Positions 21,904 through 30,967 of a DNA stretch of 64,000 nt are shown here, piece after piece. The stretch is from Sphingobium xanthum (lineage in GTDB: Bacteria; Pseudomonadota; Alphaproteobacteria; Sphingomonadales; Sphingomonadaceae), in the NCBI RefSeq assembly GCF_019737615.1, contig NZ_JAHKKS010000003.1, positions 286,001-350,000 on the forward strand. Direction: 5' to 3'. The stretch's first letter is position 1. Each line of letters opens with the position of its first letter. Below the pieces are notes generated by a model that was not told the DNA's origin, made no database searches, and worked only from the letters and a program-made list of their open reading frames with translations. Both the position numbers and the translations under genes were made by a program.

Positions 21904-22785
21904 ATGAAGCCGGTGACGCTGGGACGCATGAGGGTGCGCAAGCTGTTCGAGATGGAAAGCGCTCCGCCCTTCTCGATGATCCTGCAGGGCGTCACGGATC
22001 AGGACCTCGCCCGGCTCGCGACCTGGAACGTCGACGACACGCTCGGTGCCACGCCCGATCAGTCCGCCTTCACGATGAGCATGCACAGCTATGTGCTGGA
22101 GCTGGACGGGCTGCGCATCCTCGTCGATGCCTGCAACGGCGATCACAAGCATCGCTCGATCCCCGATGTCGACCGGGTCGAGACGCCGTTCCTTGCCAAT
22201 CTCGCCGCGCTCGACCTGACGACGGACGATATCGATCTGGTGCTCTGCACCCATCTGCATTTCGATCATGTCGGCTGGAACACGCGGTTGGAGAACGGCA
22301 AATGGGTGCCGACCTTCGCCAATGCGCGCTATCTCTTCTCGCGCTCGGATTTCGAGCATTTCGGCGAGCAGGATCTCGAGGACGATCATCTGCGCGCCTT
22401 CCGCGATTCGGTGCTGCCGGTCTATGAGGCCGGGCGCGCGGAGCTGGTCGAGGCAGACATCGCCGTCCATCGCGAAATCGGCAATGGCGTGTGGCTGGAG
22501 CCGGCCTTCGGCCATTCGCCCGGCAATTTCTCGGTGCTGGCGCGGGCGGACGGGGAGCAGGCCCTGTTCTGGGGCGATGTCGTCCATCATCCGATCCAGA
22601 TGGTCCGCCCCGAGCTGACGATGATCTTCGATGGCGATCCGGAAGCGGCGCGCGATGTGCGGCTGCGCACGCTGGGCCGCGCGGCGGACGAGGAAATGGT
22701 CTGCTTCCCCGCCCATTTCCGCGATCCCTCGGCCGGCCGGGTGCTGCGCGATGGCGACGTCTATCGCTATCGCTTCCTGGAGTGA
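21904..22785 (+). CDS. Metallo-beta-lactamase-fold hydrolase
   Basis: 293 residues, no signal peptide. The zinc motif CTHLHFDHVGWNT gives His117, His119, Asp121 and His122; further ligands are His in PAFGHSPGN, Asp in FWGDVVHHP and His in CFPAHFRDP. The overall order resembles the lactonase-like branch of the superfamily (quorum-quenching enzymes and related hydrolases), but the substrate cannot be assigned. GGGAGAGTGCT lies upstream of the ATG. It is divergent from the tannase-type gene, with 173 bp between the two starts, so the two may share a promoter region. Confidence 0.87.
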   Translation: MKPVTLGRMRVRKLFEMESAPPFSMILQGVTDQDLARLATWNVDDTLGATPDQSAFTMSMHSYVLELDGLRILVDACNGDHKHRSIPDVDRVETPFLANLAALDLTTDDIDLVLCTHLHFDHVGWNTRLENGKWVPTFANARYLFSRSDFEHFGEQDLEDDHLRAFRDSVLPVYEAGRAELVEADIAVHREIGNGVWLEPAFGHSPGNFSVLARADGEQALFWGDVVHHPIQMVRPELTMIFDGDPEAARDVRLRTLGRAADEEMVCFPAHFRDPSAGRVLRDGDVYRYRFLE

Positions 22786-23041
22786 CCGGGGCGGCTACTG
22801 GCGAATGACGCGGACGCAGATGAAATTATTGCACCTGTAAGGTGCTGTTAAGGCAGGCAATGTTCTAAGCCTTGCCGTGGCGTAGCGAGCTTTGCCTTGG
22901 TTGGGTGATTTGCTGCGTCACAACCCCCTTCTGCCCGCATCTGCCGCGCGTCCCGACGGCGCTTGCCAATCTCCCGTCCGGCTGGCAACTCACGTTCCGT
23001 CGCAGAGCCTGCAGTAGGCCGCGAGGGAGGACCAACGATCC

Positions 23042-24334
23042 ATGAGCGCATCCCGGCCGCCATCCGCCCGCTATTCGAGTGCCGCGATCTTTCTCCATTG
23101 GGCTTTGGCCTTCCTGCTGCTGTTCCAGCTCTCGCTCGGCTGGCGCCTGGAGGAGCTCGCAGGGCTTCCGCAATTCGTGGCCTATCAGCTGCACAAGACG
23201 GTCGGCATTTCGATCCTGCTGCTGAGCCTCGTGCGCCTCGGCGTGCGGCTGTTCGTGCCGCGCCCGGCGCCCTTCCCGCAGCCGCAGCCTTTCGCCTTCC
23301 TGGCCGAGGCTGTCCACTGGCTGCTCTATGTCGTCATGATCGGCGGGCCGATCACCGGCTGGATCATCGTATCGACTGCGAAGATCAAGGTGCAGACCAT
23401 GGTCTTCGGCGTCATCCACTGGCCGCATCTGCCGCTCGGGCCGGGCTGGAACGAACCCGCGGAGGCAGCGCACAGCCTGATCGGCTGGCTGCTCGTTGGC
23501 CTCGTCGTGCTGCATGTGGCGGGCGCGTTCAAGCATCATGTGATGCGCGAGGATCTGATCGGGCGGATGATGCCGCGGGCGATCCGCAGCTGGGGCGGCA
23601 TCGGCACTGCGGCCGTCGTGGGGATCGCGGCGCTGCTCGGCGCGATGTTCCTCGCCAAGGCGCTGCCGTTCGGCGGCACGCCGGCGCCGGCCGAGCCGGA
23701 CAATGCCGCTGTCGCAACCAATGAGATGCTCGCGCTCAACGATACCGACAATGCGGTCAATGAAGCGGCGACAGCGATCAATGAGACGGCAACCGCGAAC
23801 GAAGCGACCAATGAGTCGGTGGACGAAAAGGCAGCGCCCGCGCCGTGGCAGGTGCAGGCCGGGGGCCAGCTCGGATTCAGGGCCGACTATTCCGGCTCAC
23901 CCGTGGATGGCAGCTTCAAGCGCTGGGACGCCGACATCACGTTCTCGCCGGATGATCTGGCCGGATCGAAAATCGGCGTGACCGTCGATCTCGCCTCGGT
24001 CGATACGGCGGACGGCCAGCGCGACGATTCGCTCAAGGGCGACGGGTTCTTCGACGTCGCGGCGCATCCGCGCGCTACGTTCCGCTCGACCCGGATCACC
24101 CAGCGCGGCGGCAAGGCCTATCGCGCGGCGGGCACGCTCTCGCTGCACGGCGTGTCCAGGCCGGTGACGCTGGACTTCACGCTGGACATCAAGGGCGACG
24201 ATGCAACGGTGAGCGGGTCCGCTCCGCTCAGCCGCACGGCCTTCAGTGTCGGCACCGGCGAATGGAGCGATACGAACACGATCAAGGATGGCGTGACGGT
24301 CACCTTCAGCTTCAAGGCCAAGCGCCAAAAATAG
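23042..24334 (+). CDS. Cytochrome b561 fused to a YceI lipid-binding domain
   Basis: 430 residues with two parts. Residues 1-185 are a prokaryotic cytochrome b561: four hydrophobic segments, with heme-ligand type His in LHWALAFLLL, QLHKTVGISIL, EAVHWLLYVV and VVLHVAGAFKHH. A low-complexity linker of about 70 residues follows, rich in Asn, Thr, Glu and Ala (NETATANEATNESVDE). Residues about 268-430 are a YceI domain (GFRADYSGSPVDGSFKRWDA and TLSLHGVSRPVTLDF). YceI domains bind polyisoprenoids in the periplasm. The likely role is electron transfer to or from a quinone-like lipid at the inner membrane (inference). RBS GAGGGAGG precedes the ATG. Confidence 0.92.
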   Translation: MSASRPPSARYSSAAIFLHWALAFLLLFQLSLGWRLEELAGLPQFVAYQLHKTVGISILLLSLVRLGVRLFVPRPAPFPQPQPFAFLAEAVHWLLYVVMIGGPITGWIIVSTAKIKVQTMVFGVIHWPHLPLGPGWNEPAEAAHSLIGWLLVGLVVLHVAGAFKHHVMREDLIGRMMPRAIRSWGGIGTAAVVGIAALLGAMFLAKALPFGGTPAPAEPDNAAVATNEMLALNDTDNAVNEAATAINETATANEATNESVDEKAAPAPWQVQAGGQLGFRADYSGSPVDGSFKRWDADITFSPDDLAGSKIGVTVDLASVDTADGQRDDSLKGDGFFDVAAHPRATFRSTRITQRGGKAYRAAGTLSLHGVSRPVTLDFTLDIKGDDATVSGSAPLSRTAFSVGTGEWSDTNTIKDGVTVTFSFKAKRQK

Positions 24335-24343
24335 GACAGGCAG

Positions 24344-24442
24344 GTGGCGGGACTGGTCGAAGGGCGCTGGTTCGATGCGCTGCGGGCCGCCGACGATATC
24401 GAGCACGCCTCGCCCGGCAACGACATCTGGCAGCGCGCCTGA
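24344..24442 (+). CDS. Possible 32-residue peptide or gene remnant
   Basis: A GTG-started frame of 33 codons (VAGLVEGRWFDALRAADDIE near the start, NDIWQRA at the end) in the gap between the fusion gene and the TPR-CHAT gene. The composition looks coding rather than random, and AGGACAGGCAG lies just upstream, but the frame is short and I recognise no family. It may be the remnant of a larger gene. Confidence 0.2.
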   Translation: MAGLVEGRWFDALRAADDIEHASPGNDIWQRA

Positions 24443-24540
24443 TCCGCTGCGGGACAGGCAATCCGCCAAAAAGCCTTGCGGATTCACCTGTCGCGCTCCC
24501 AAGATGCAGCCGGGGCACTGAAAACAAGAGGTGGGGTCGC

Positions 24541-27393
24541 ATGAGTGGGGTGAGGACGCGCCGGACGGCGCGGCTGGCGTTGTTCGGGCTGGTGCTGGCC
24601 TGTCAGGCTATACCGATCGGGGCACAGGGCAAGGCGGTCGATCGCAGCCGGCTCGATCAGCTGTTCGCGCAGTTCGAAGCCACCAATGCAGAAGCAGACC
24701 CTGCCGCCTATCGCACGCTGGCCGCCGAGACGCTCGCCGAGGCGCAGCGCCTTTACCCCGCCAATCATCCGGACGTCGCGCTGGGCCGCCTGAATGTCGC
24801 GCAGACGCAGGCCGCTGCCGGCGAGATGGACAAGGCGCTGGCGGAAATCGACGCCGTGATCCCGATCCTGGCCCGGGCGTCCAGAAATCCCGTCCACCGC
24901 GCCGCCTGGCGCAACGCGCTCAGCACGCGCGCCTATGTCCTGAACTTCAAGGGCGATCATGCCGGTGCGCTCGCGATCAACGAGCAAATCGTCGCGGACT
25001 ATGCGCGCGGTCTTGGTCTCACGAGCCGCAAGGATCAGGCGACGACCCTCTCCAATCTCGCGGCCGCCTATCTGGAGCATGGCCGGCTGGACGATGCGTT
25101 GGCTCGCAATGCCGAGGCGATCGACATCGCGCTGACGCTCGATCCTGTTCCGGGCGACGTCGCCATCTGGAACGCCAATCGCGTGGTCTATCTCTATAGT
25201 GCCGGGCGCACCGATGAGGCGATCGCGACGGCACAAACGGCCATTGCGCGGGTCGCCCCCGCGATCGGCGCGGATCATCCGATGATGGCCAATCTCTATG
25301 CCAATCTCGGCGCCATTCTGTTCCGTGTGAATCGGCCGCATGACGCGATGCCGATGATCCGGCGTGCCTATGAGCTGATCGAGAAGACGGCCGGTGGACC
25401 CAACCAGAACAGCGCGACGATGCGCGTGCAGTTTGCCCAGGCGTTGATCCGGGCCGGGCAGCATGCCGATGCCGTGGCCTTTCTCGGGACGGCCACGCCG
25501 ATCATCGATGCCCAGCTCGGCGCGCAGAGCGACCGCGCGCTCAACGCCCGCGACACGCTGCTGATCGCGCTGATCGCGACCGGTAGGAGTCGCGAGGCGC
25601 AGACGCTCGCGCAACAACTGCTCAAGATTCGCGACGAGCGTCTGCCGGAGGGGCATCGCGATCGTGCGAATGTGCGCGACAATCTGGCCAAGGCGGCCTT
25701 CGCCAATGCCGACTGGCAGGTGGCGGAGATGGCCGCCAGGGAAGCGGTGGCGATCCGCGGCCGGATGCTGCCGGCCGATCATCCTGACGCTCTGCTCGGT
25801 CGCGCGTTGCTGCTGCGTGTTCAGGATCGTGCCGGAACGCGCGCGAGCGCCGATCTGGTCGACGAGGCGCGCCGTCTTTTCGAGGCGCTGACCGCCAACG
25901 CCAATCTGCAGCGCGGATCGGCGCAGGCAGAGCGCCAACGGCCGGCCTATGGCTGGCTGGCAGAGATTTTCGCTGGTCGCGGCGCAATCGAAGATGCCTT
26001 CAAGGCCCAGCAATGGGCCGCACGCAGCGCGATGGATGACGTGCTCGCCATCGCCGAAGCCGAGCAGGCGACGGTGACCGATCCGTCGTTCGCCGCCATC
26101 GTCGTGAAGCGGCGGCAGTTGCTGGCCGCGCGCCAGGGCATGGAAGCGCGCCTCGATGCCAATCTCATCAAGCCGGATGCCGCATTCGACCTCGCCGGCC
26201 TGACGGCGCAACTCACGGCCAACCGCACCGAGATCGCGGCGCTCGATGCGTCGCTCGACGAAGAGCAGCGTACGCGCCTCTTCTTCCTGCCGTCGGTACT
26301 CGCCGATGTCGAAGCGGCCAGCGCGGATCGCACGGCGACCGTGATGATCACGGACCTCGGCGGCCGGTGGCTCGTCACAGCGGTCAGCGGCAAGACCGCG
26401 AAGCAGCATGTGCTCGCCGCCGATGCGCCGGTCGGGCCGCTCGTGGCGCGCCTTCGCGGATCGCTCAATGCCGGCGCAGCCGCGCCGTTCGATCGCGTGG
26501 CAGCCTCGCAGCTTCATGCGCTTCTGTTCCCCGGAGATCTCAGCGCCCTTCTGCGCCCCGCCCGGCGCCTTGCCGTCATTGCCAATGGCTCGCTTGGTGC
26601 CTTGCCCTTCGGCCTGCTCACCGTGGATGCGCGCGGCAAGGACCATCTCATGGATCGCCTTGTGGTGACGCGGCTGGTGCGCGCGCCGCGCGCGCGCGAT
26701 GCCGAGCGGAACGAGTCCGGGCTAGGCGAAAGCCTCGTCGCGCTTGGCGATGTCGAAGCGCGCTCTGCCAGCACGCTCATGGCGATGCGATCGGCCGGCA
26801 CGGCAAGAGCGATAGAGGATCTGCCGGCCCTGCCGGATGCACGCAGAGAACTGGCGGCGCTGGCGCAGGCCATCGGCGCGCAATCCCAGCTGCTGCTCGG
26901 CGATCAGGCGACCGAAGCGCGCTTGCGCGCCGCCAAGGTGCAGCAGGGCGCGGTGCTCGCCTTCGCGACGCACGGGCTGGTGTCAGGGGAGCTGGATGGG
27001 CTCGACGAGCCGGCGCTTCTGCTGACGGCGGCCGATGGCGACGACGGCTTGCTCAAGCCGAGCGAAATCGGCGGCCTCAGCCTGCCTGCGCGCCTCGTCA
27101 TTCTCTCGGCCTGCAATACCGCGAGTGCGGCCGACGAGGATCGGCCGCAGCTATCGGGACTGGTGCAGGGCTTCTTCCTTGCCGGGGCCGAGCGAGTCAT
27201 GGCGAGCCATTGGCCGGTGCGCGACGACATAGCGCGGCGGCTGTCGGTCGGCACGGTCAAGGGGATGCAGGCGGGCGCTGACCCGGCAACGGCGCTGCGC
27301 GATGCGATTCGTGCCGTGCGGAACGGCAAGGATGGCGAGGTCGCGGCCGATCATCCGGCCCTGTGGGCACCGTTCGAGCTGTTTTCGCGGTAG
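24541..27393 (+). CDS. Exported TPR-CHAT (caspase-like) protein
   Basis: 950 residues. An N-terminal signal (LALFGLVLACQAIPIGAQG) suggests export, perhaps as a lipoprotein at LACQ, though the lipobox is imperfect. Residues about 40-560 are helical repeats with TPR-like pairs (HPDVALGRLNVAQTQAAAGE, TTLSNLAAAYLEHGRLDDAL, NLYANLGAILFRVNRPHDAM). The C-terminal third is a CHAT domain: His811 in FATHGLVSGE and Cys858 in ILSACNTASA form the caspase-type dyad, followed by GLVQGFFLAGAERVMASHWP. CHAT proteases cut partner proteins; no partner is obvious nearby. The ATG at 24541 was chosen for the signal peptide. No signs of breakage. Confidence 0.9.
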   Translation: MSGVRTRRTARLALFGLVLACQAIPIGAQGKAVDRSRLDQLFAQFEATNAEADPAAYRTLAAETLAEAQRLYPANHPDVALGRLNVAQTQAAAGEMDKALAEIDAVIPILARASRNPVHRAAWRNALSTRAYVLNFKGDHAGALAINEQIVADYARGLGLTSRKDQATTLSNLAAAYLEHGRLDDALARNAEAIDIALTLDPVPGDVAIWNANRVVYLYSAGRTDEAIATAQTAIARVAPAIGADHPMMANLYANLGAILFRVNRPHDAMPMIRRAYELIEKTAGGPNQNSATMRVQFAQALIRAGQHADAVAFLGTATPIIDAQLGAQSDRALNARDTLLIALIATGRSREAQTLAQQLLKIRDERLPEGHRDRANVRDNLAKAAFANADWQVAEMAAREAVAIRGRMLPADHPDALLGRALLLRVQDRAGTRASADLVDEARRLFEALTANANLQRGSAQAERQRPAYGWLAEIFAGRGAIEDAFKAQQWAARSAMDDVLAIAEAEQATVTDPSFAAIVVKRRQLLAARQGMEARLDANLIKPDAAFDLAGLTAQLTANRTEIAALDASLDEEQRTRLFFLPSVLADVEAASADRTATVMITDLGGRWLVTAVSGKTAKQHVLAADAPVGPLVARLRGSLNAGAAAPFDRVAASQLHALLFPGDLSALLRPARRLAVIANGSLGALPFGLLTVDARGKDHLMDRLVVTRLVRAPRARDAERNESGLGESLVALGDVEARSASTLMAMRSAGTARAIEDLPALPDARRELAALAQAIGAQSQLLLGDQATEARLRAAKVQQGAVLAFATHGLVSGELDGLDEPALLLTAADGDDGLLKPSEIGGLSLPARLVILSACNTASAADEDRPQLSGLVQGFFLAGAERVMASHWPVRDDIARRLSVGTVKGMQAGADPATALRDAIRAVRNGKDGEVAADHPALWAPFELFSR

Positions 27394-27500
27394 AGCGCTC
27401 GCCGCCCAAACCCGTTCGGGCGGAGCTTGTCAGAACCCACTCCTGAGCGGAGGCAACGTCCGGAGTGGTGAAGAGGTTGGCTTCGACGAGCTTAGCCCTG

Positions 27501-27526
27501 CCCTTCGACAGGCTCACGGCGAACGG
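27501..27526. repeat. Short dispersed repeat of CCTTCGACAGGCTCA type
   Basis: CCCTTCGACAGGCTCACGGC at 27501-27520 followed by GAACGG. I know near-identical units as frequent intergenic repeats in sphingomonad genomes (knowledge, not checked here). It lies between the convergent CHAT and sspB genes. Confidence 0.55.
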
Positions 27527-27557
27527 ATGTTGGGGAAAGGCGATCGAAACCGAGGCC

Positions 27558-28037
27558 TTACTTCTTCTTGCCGAAGTCCACGGTCACGACGTTCGAGCCA
27601 TCCTCCATCGGAATTGCGGGCTCGTCATTTTCGGCTTCGTCATGCGGCTCTGGCTCGTCGCCTGTGTCCTGCACCTGAAATTCCAGCGAGAAGTTGACCG
27701 CCGGATCGACGAAAAAGCGGATCGCCGCGAAGGGAATCACCAGATGCGCCGGCACCTGATTGAAGGTGAGGCTGACTTCAAAGATGTCCTCGCCGACTTT
27801 CAGATCCCAGAATTTATGCTGGAGGACGATTGTCATCTCATCCGGAAAGCGCTCGACCAGCCACGGCGGGATCGAGACGTCGGGCGCCTGCGTCTTGAAC
27901 GTGATGTAGAAATGGTGCGTGCCCGGCAGCACGCCGGTCGCCTCGATATCCTTCAGAACCCGGCCCGGAATGGCCCGCAGGGCCTCCTGGACGATCTCGT
28001 CATAGGGAATCAAACTGTCGGGCGCTTCGTCCGTCAT
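27558..28037 (-). CDS. sspB: SspB-like ClpXP adaptor protein
   Basis: 159 residues from the ATG at 28037 (MTDEAPDSLIPYDEIVQEAL). The middle carries HHFYITFKTQAPDVSIPPWL and MTIVLQHKFWDLKV followed by VPFAAI-like IPFAAIRFFVDPAVNFSLEF, the alpha-proteobacterial SspB fold, which binds ssrA-tagged peptides. The C-terminus is a disordered acidic stretch (DEPEPHDEAENDEPAIP) ending in VVTVDFGKKK, a ClpX-docking tail. The protein brings ssrA-tagged and some regulatory substrates to ClpXP. The frame is open to 28139 but the extension lacks family similarity. It is divergent from hisB. Confidence 0.92.
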   Translation of the reverse strand: MTDEAPDSLIPYDEIVQEALRAIPGRVLKDIEATGVLPGTHHFYITFKTQAPDVSIPPWLVERFPDEMTIVLQHKFWDLKVGEDIFEVSLTFNQVPAHLVIPFAAIRFFVDPAVNFSLEFQVQDTGDEPEPHDEAENDEPAIPMEDGSNVVTVDFGKKK

Positions 28038-28174
28038 TAGGACAGTCCTAGCGCGGGGGATCGGCCGGTCAAGCGCTGAGCGCCGTTCGACGGTGCGGCA
28101 TGCGTATGATCCGGCCGCCTTTTCGCGGGAGAATCGCATTGCGGCATGCGCAGGGCGCGCTATAGGCCGCAGCC

Positions 28175-28768
28175 ATGCGCACCGCGGAAATCAGCAGGAA
28201 GACGGCGGAAACGTCGATCGACGTGAAGGTCAATCTGGACGGAACCGGCATCTATGAGGTGTCGACCGGCATCGGGTTCCTCGATCATATGCTGGAGCAG
28301 CTTTCGCGCCATTCGCTCATCGATCTCGAGGTGACGACGGTCGGCGACCTGCATGTCGACCAGCATCACACGACCGAGGACACCGGCATCGCGATCGGCG
28401 AGGCCGTTGCCAAGGCGCTGGCCGACAAGCGCGGGATCACGCGGTTCGGCGAGGCGCATTCGCCGATGGACGAGACGCTGACGCGCGTCGCGCTCGACAT
28501 TTCGGGCCGCCCCTGGCTGGTCTGGAAAGTGCCGATCGGCATGCAGCGGCTTGGCGAATGGGACACCGAGCTGATCGAGCACTGGTTCCAGAGCTTCGCG
28601 CAGTCGGCGGGCATCACGCTCCATGTCGAAAATCTCTACGGCAGCAACAACCACCATATCGTGGAAAGCTGCTTCAAGGGGCTGGCGCGGGCGCTGCGCC
28701 AAGCGGTGCAGATCGATCCACGCAAGAGCGACGCCATTCCCTCCACCAAAGGCACTTTGGGCGGCTGA
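28175..28768 (+). CDS. hisB: Imidazoleglycerol-phosphate dehydratase
   Basis: 197 residues, monofunctional dehydratase for the sixth step of histidine synthesis. Metal-binding motifs are visible: [34 protein letters not shown] and [19 protein letters not shown], all with the paired His of this di-manganese enzyme. It lacks the phosphatase domain of the enterobacterial HisB. First gene of the cluster hisB-hisH-hisA-hisF; it is only 2 bp from hisH, whose start codon is GTG. Confidence 0.97.
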   Translation: MRTAEISRKTAETSIDVKVNLDGTGIYEVSTGIGFLDHMLEQLSRHSLIDLEVTTVGDLHVDQHHTTEDTGIAIGEAVAKALADKRGITRFGEAHSPMDETLTRVALDISGRPWLVWKVPIGMQRLGEWDTELIEHWFQSFAQSAGITLHVENLYGSNNHHIVESCFKGLARALRQAVQIDPRKSDAIPSTKGTLGG

Positions 28769-28770
28769 CC

Positions 28771-29385
28771 GTGACAATCGCGCTCATCGATTATGGCGCG
28801 GGGAATCTCCACTCCGTGCATAATGCGCTCCGTGCGGCGGGCGCTGGCGACGTCGTGATCACCGCGGATGCCGAGGCGGTGCGCGGGGCGGACCGGATCG
28901 TGCTGCCCGGCGTCGGCGCGTTCCGCGCCTGTATCGAGCCGCTGCGGGCAATCCCGGGCATGGTCGAGGCGATGCACGAGGCTGTTTTCGACGCCGGACG
29001 GCCGTTTCTCGGTATCTGCGTCGGCATGCAATTGCTGGCCGAGGCGGGCGAGGAGTTCGGACGCCATGAAGGGCTTGGCTGGTTGCCTGGCACGGTGCGG
29101 CTGATCGAGCGGGACGATCCGGCGATCAAGGTGCCGCATATGGGCTGGAACGATGTCGTTCCGGCTAGGCCGCATCCGCTGATCGAGGCGGGTGAGGCCT
29201 ATTTCCTGCATAGCTATCATGTCGACGGCGGCGATCCGGCCGATATCGTCGCGACCACCGATCATGGCGGGGCGTTGGTCGCCGCCATCGGGCGCGACAA
29301 TATCCTCGGCGTCCAGTTCCATCCCGAGAAGAGCCAGGCTTATGGCCTCGCGACGCTCGCTCGCTTCCTGGATTGGAAACCCTGA
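28771..29385 (+). CDS. hisH: Imidazole glycerol phosphate synthase, glutaminase subunit
   Basis: 204 residues from a GTG at 28771 (VTIALIDYGAGNLHSVHNAL). It is the glutaminase partner of HisF and passes ammonia through the HisF barrel. The nucleophile Cys lies in FLGICVGMQLLAEAGEE, and the His-Glu pair in ILGVQFHPEKSQ; HMGWNDV is also typical. The GTG start is 2 bp after the hisB stop and the stop overlaps the hisA start in a TGATG, so translational coupling is likely. Confidence 0.97.
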   Translation: MTIALIDYGAGNLHSVHNALRAAGAGDVVITADAEAVRGADRIVLPGVGAFRACIEPLRAIPGMVEAMHEAVFDAGRPFLGICVGMQLLAEAGEEFGRHEGLGWLPGTVRLIERDDPAIKVPHMGWNDVVPARPHPLIEAGEAYFLHSYHVDGGDPADIVATTDHGGALVAAIGRDNILGVQFHPEKSQAYGLATLARFLDWKP

Positions 29386-30140
29386 TGAGCCCGGCTGCCG
29401 GCATTCCCCCTTTCATCGTCTTCCCGGCCATTGATCTGAAGGGCGGGCAGGTCGTGCGCCTGGCCGAGGGCGATATGGATCGTGCCACCGTCTATGGCGA
29501 CGATCCGGCGGCGCAGGCGCGGATCTGGGCCGAGCAGGGCTCCGACTTCCTGCATGTCGTCGATCTCGACGGCAGCTTCGCAGGCCATGCCGTCAACGGC
29601 GCGGCCATCGCATCGATCGTCGAGGCCTTTCCCGGCCATGTGCAGCTCGGCGGCGGCATTCGCGATCCGCAGGCGGTGCAGAGCTGGTTCGCGGCCGGCG
29701 TCTCGCGCGTGGTGATCGGCACGGCGGCGCTCAAGAACCCGCAATTCGTGAAGGATATGGCGGCGGAGTATCCCGGCGGCATCGTGGTCGCGGTGGATGC
29801 GCGCGACGGCATGATCGCGACGGACGGCTGGGCCGAGAAGTCGGACATGCCGGTGGTCGATCTGGCGCGCCGGTTCGAAGATGCGGGCGTTGCCTCGCTG
29901 CTCTTCACCGATGTGGGCCGCGATGGCTTGCTCAAAGGCTGCAACGTCGATGCGACGGTCGATCTGGCGCGCAGCGTCGATATCCCGGTCATCGCCAGCG
30001 GCGGCGTCGCGGGCATTTCCGACATCCGTATCCTCAGTCTTCATGCCGGAGACGGCATCGAAGGCGTGGTGACGGGCCGGGCGCTCTATGATGGCCGCCT
30101 CGATCTGAGGACGGCGATCGCCGTCGCCAGTGCGGCATGA
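29385..30140 (+). CDS. hisA: Phosphoribosylformimino-AICAR-ribotide isomerase (HisA)
   Basis: 251 residues. It isomerises ProFAR to PRFAR with a TIM-barrel. The phosphate-binding and catalytic segments are visible: [18 protein letters not shown] (catalytic Asp8-type), [18 protein letters not shown] and [13 protein letters not shown] with the second catalytic Asp. The start ATG at 29385 shares the final A of the hisH stop; an upstream ATG at 29373 lies inside hisH. The stop overlaps hisF by four bases. Confidence 0.97.
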   Translation: MSPAAGIPPFIVFPAIDLKGGQVVRLAEGDMDRATVYGDDPAAQARIWAEQGSDFLHVVDLDGSFAGHAVNGAAIASIVEAFPGHVQLGGGIRDPQAVQSWFAAGVSRVVIGTAALKNPQFVKDMAAEYPGGIVVAVDARDGMIATDGWAEKSDMPVVDLARRFEDAGVASLLFTDVGRDGLLKGCNVDATVDLARSVDIPVIASGGVAGISDIRILSLHAGDGIEGVVTGRALYDGRLDLRTAIAVASAA

Positions 30141-30901
30141 CTGTCCGCACCCGCATCATTCCCTGCCTCGATGTCGCCAATGGCCGGGTGGTCAAGGGCG
30201 TCAACTTCGTCGATCTGCGCGATGCGGGCGATCCGGTCGAGCAGGCGCGGGTCTATGACGCTGCCGGTGCCGACGAACTTTGCTTTCTCGATATCAGCGC
30301 CACGCACGAAGGGCGCGGCACCTTGCTCGACATCGTCGCACGCACGGCCGAGGTCTGCTTCATGCCGCTCACCGTCGGCGGCGGGGTGCGCAGCGTCGAG
30401 GATGCGCGCGCGCTGCTGCTGGCCGGGGCGGATAAGGTGGCGGTGAACAGCGCGGCCGTGGCGCGGCCCGAGCTGGTCGGCGAGATTGCGGACCGCATGG
30501 GCGCGCAGTGCGTCGTCGGCTCGGTCGATGCGCGCCGTACCGGCGAGGGGCGCTGGGAGATCTTCACCCATGGCGGCCGTCGCCCGACCGGGATCGATGC
30601 GCTGGCGCATGCGGTGCGGCTGGCGGAGCTGGGCGCGGGCGAGCTGCTCGTCACATCGATGGACGGGGACGGCACGCAGGCGGGCTATGATCTGGAGCTG
30701 ACCCGCACGATCGCCGATGCGGTGAGCGTCCCCGTCATCGCCTCGGGCGGCGTGGGCACGCTCGATCATCTCGTCGAAGGTGTAAAATCTGGTCATGCGA
30801 GCGCCGTTCTGGCCGCCTCCATCTTCCACTTCGGCAAGCATAGTATTAAGGATGCTCGCGCTGCACTTGCGAACGCAGGCATCGCGGTGCGCCGGGTCTG
30901 A
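30137..30901 (+). CDS. hisF: Imidazole glycerol phosphate synthase, cyclase subunit
   Basis: 254 residues, TIM-barrel cyclase that makes IGP and AICAR from PRFAR with ammonia from HisH. Catalytic Asp residues sit in [17 protein letters not shown] and in [13 protein letters not shown]; the phosphate-binding [14 protein letters not shown] and [16 protein letters not shown] are typical. It begins in an ATGA overlap with hisA. After it come 66 bp and a small membrane protein gene instead of hisE. Confidence 0.98.
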   Translation: MTVRTRIIPCLDVANGRVVKGVNFVDLRDAGDPVEQARVYDAAGADELCFLDISATHEGRGTLLDIVARTAEVCFMPLTVGGGVRSVEDARALLLAGADKVAVNSAAVARPELVGEIADRMGAQCVVGSVDARRTGEGRWEIFTHGGRRPTGIDALAHAVRLAELGAGELLVTSMDGDGTQAGYDLELTRTIADAVSVPVIASGGVGTLDHLVEGVKSGHASAVLAASIFHFGKHSIKDARAALANAGIAVRRV

Positions 30902-30967
30902 GGGACCCCGAGCGCCCCGGCCGTCAGACGCAGGAGCACTGTCATCGCGCCGTCCTCGACGGGCGCT

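Noticed and set aside
22831-22845. Small stem GCACCT..AGGTGC before the b561-YceI gene
   Set aside because: Six-base stem with three-base loop and no T tract; too weak to call.
24484-26646. Minus-strand frame of 720 codons over the TPR-CHAT gene
   Set aside because: Antisense shadow; the plus-strand frame has a clear CHAT dyad and signal peptide.
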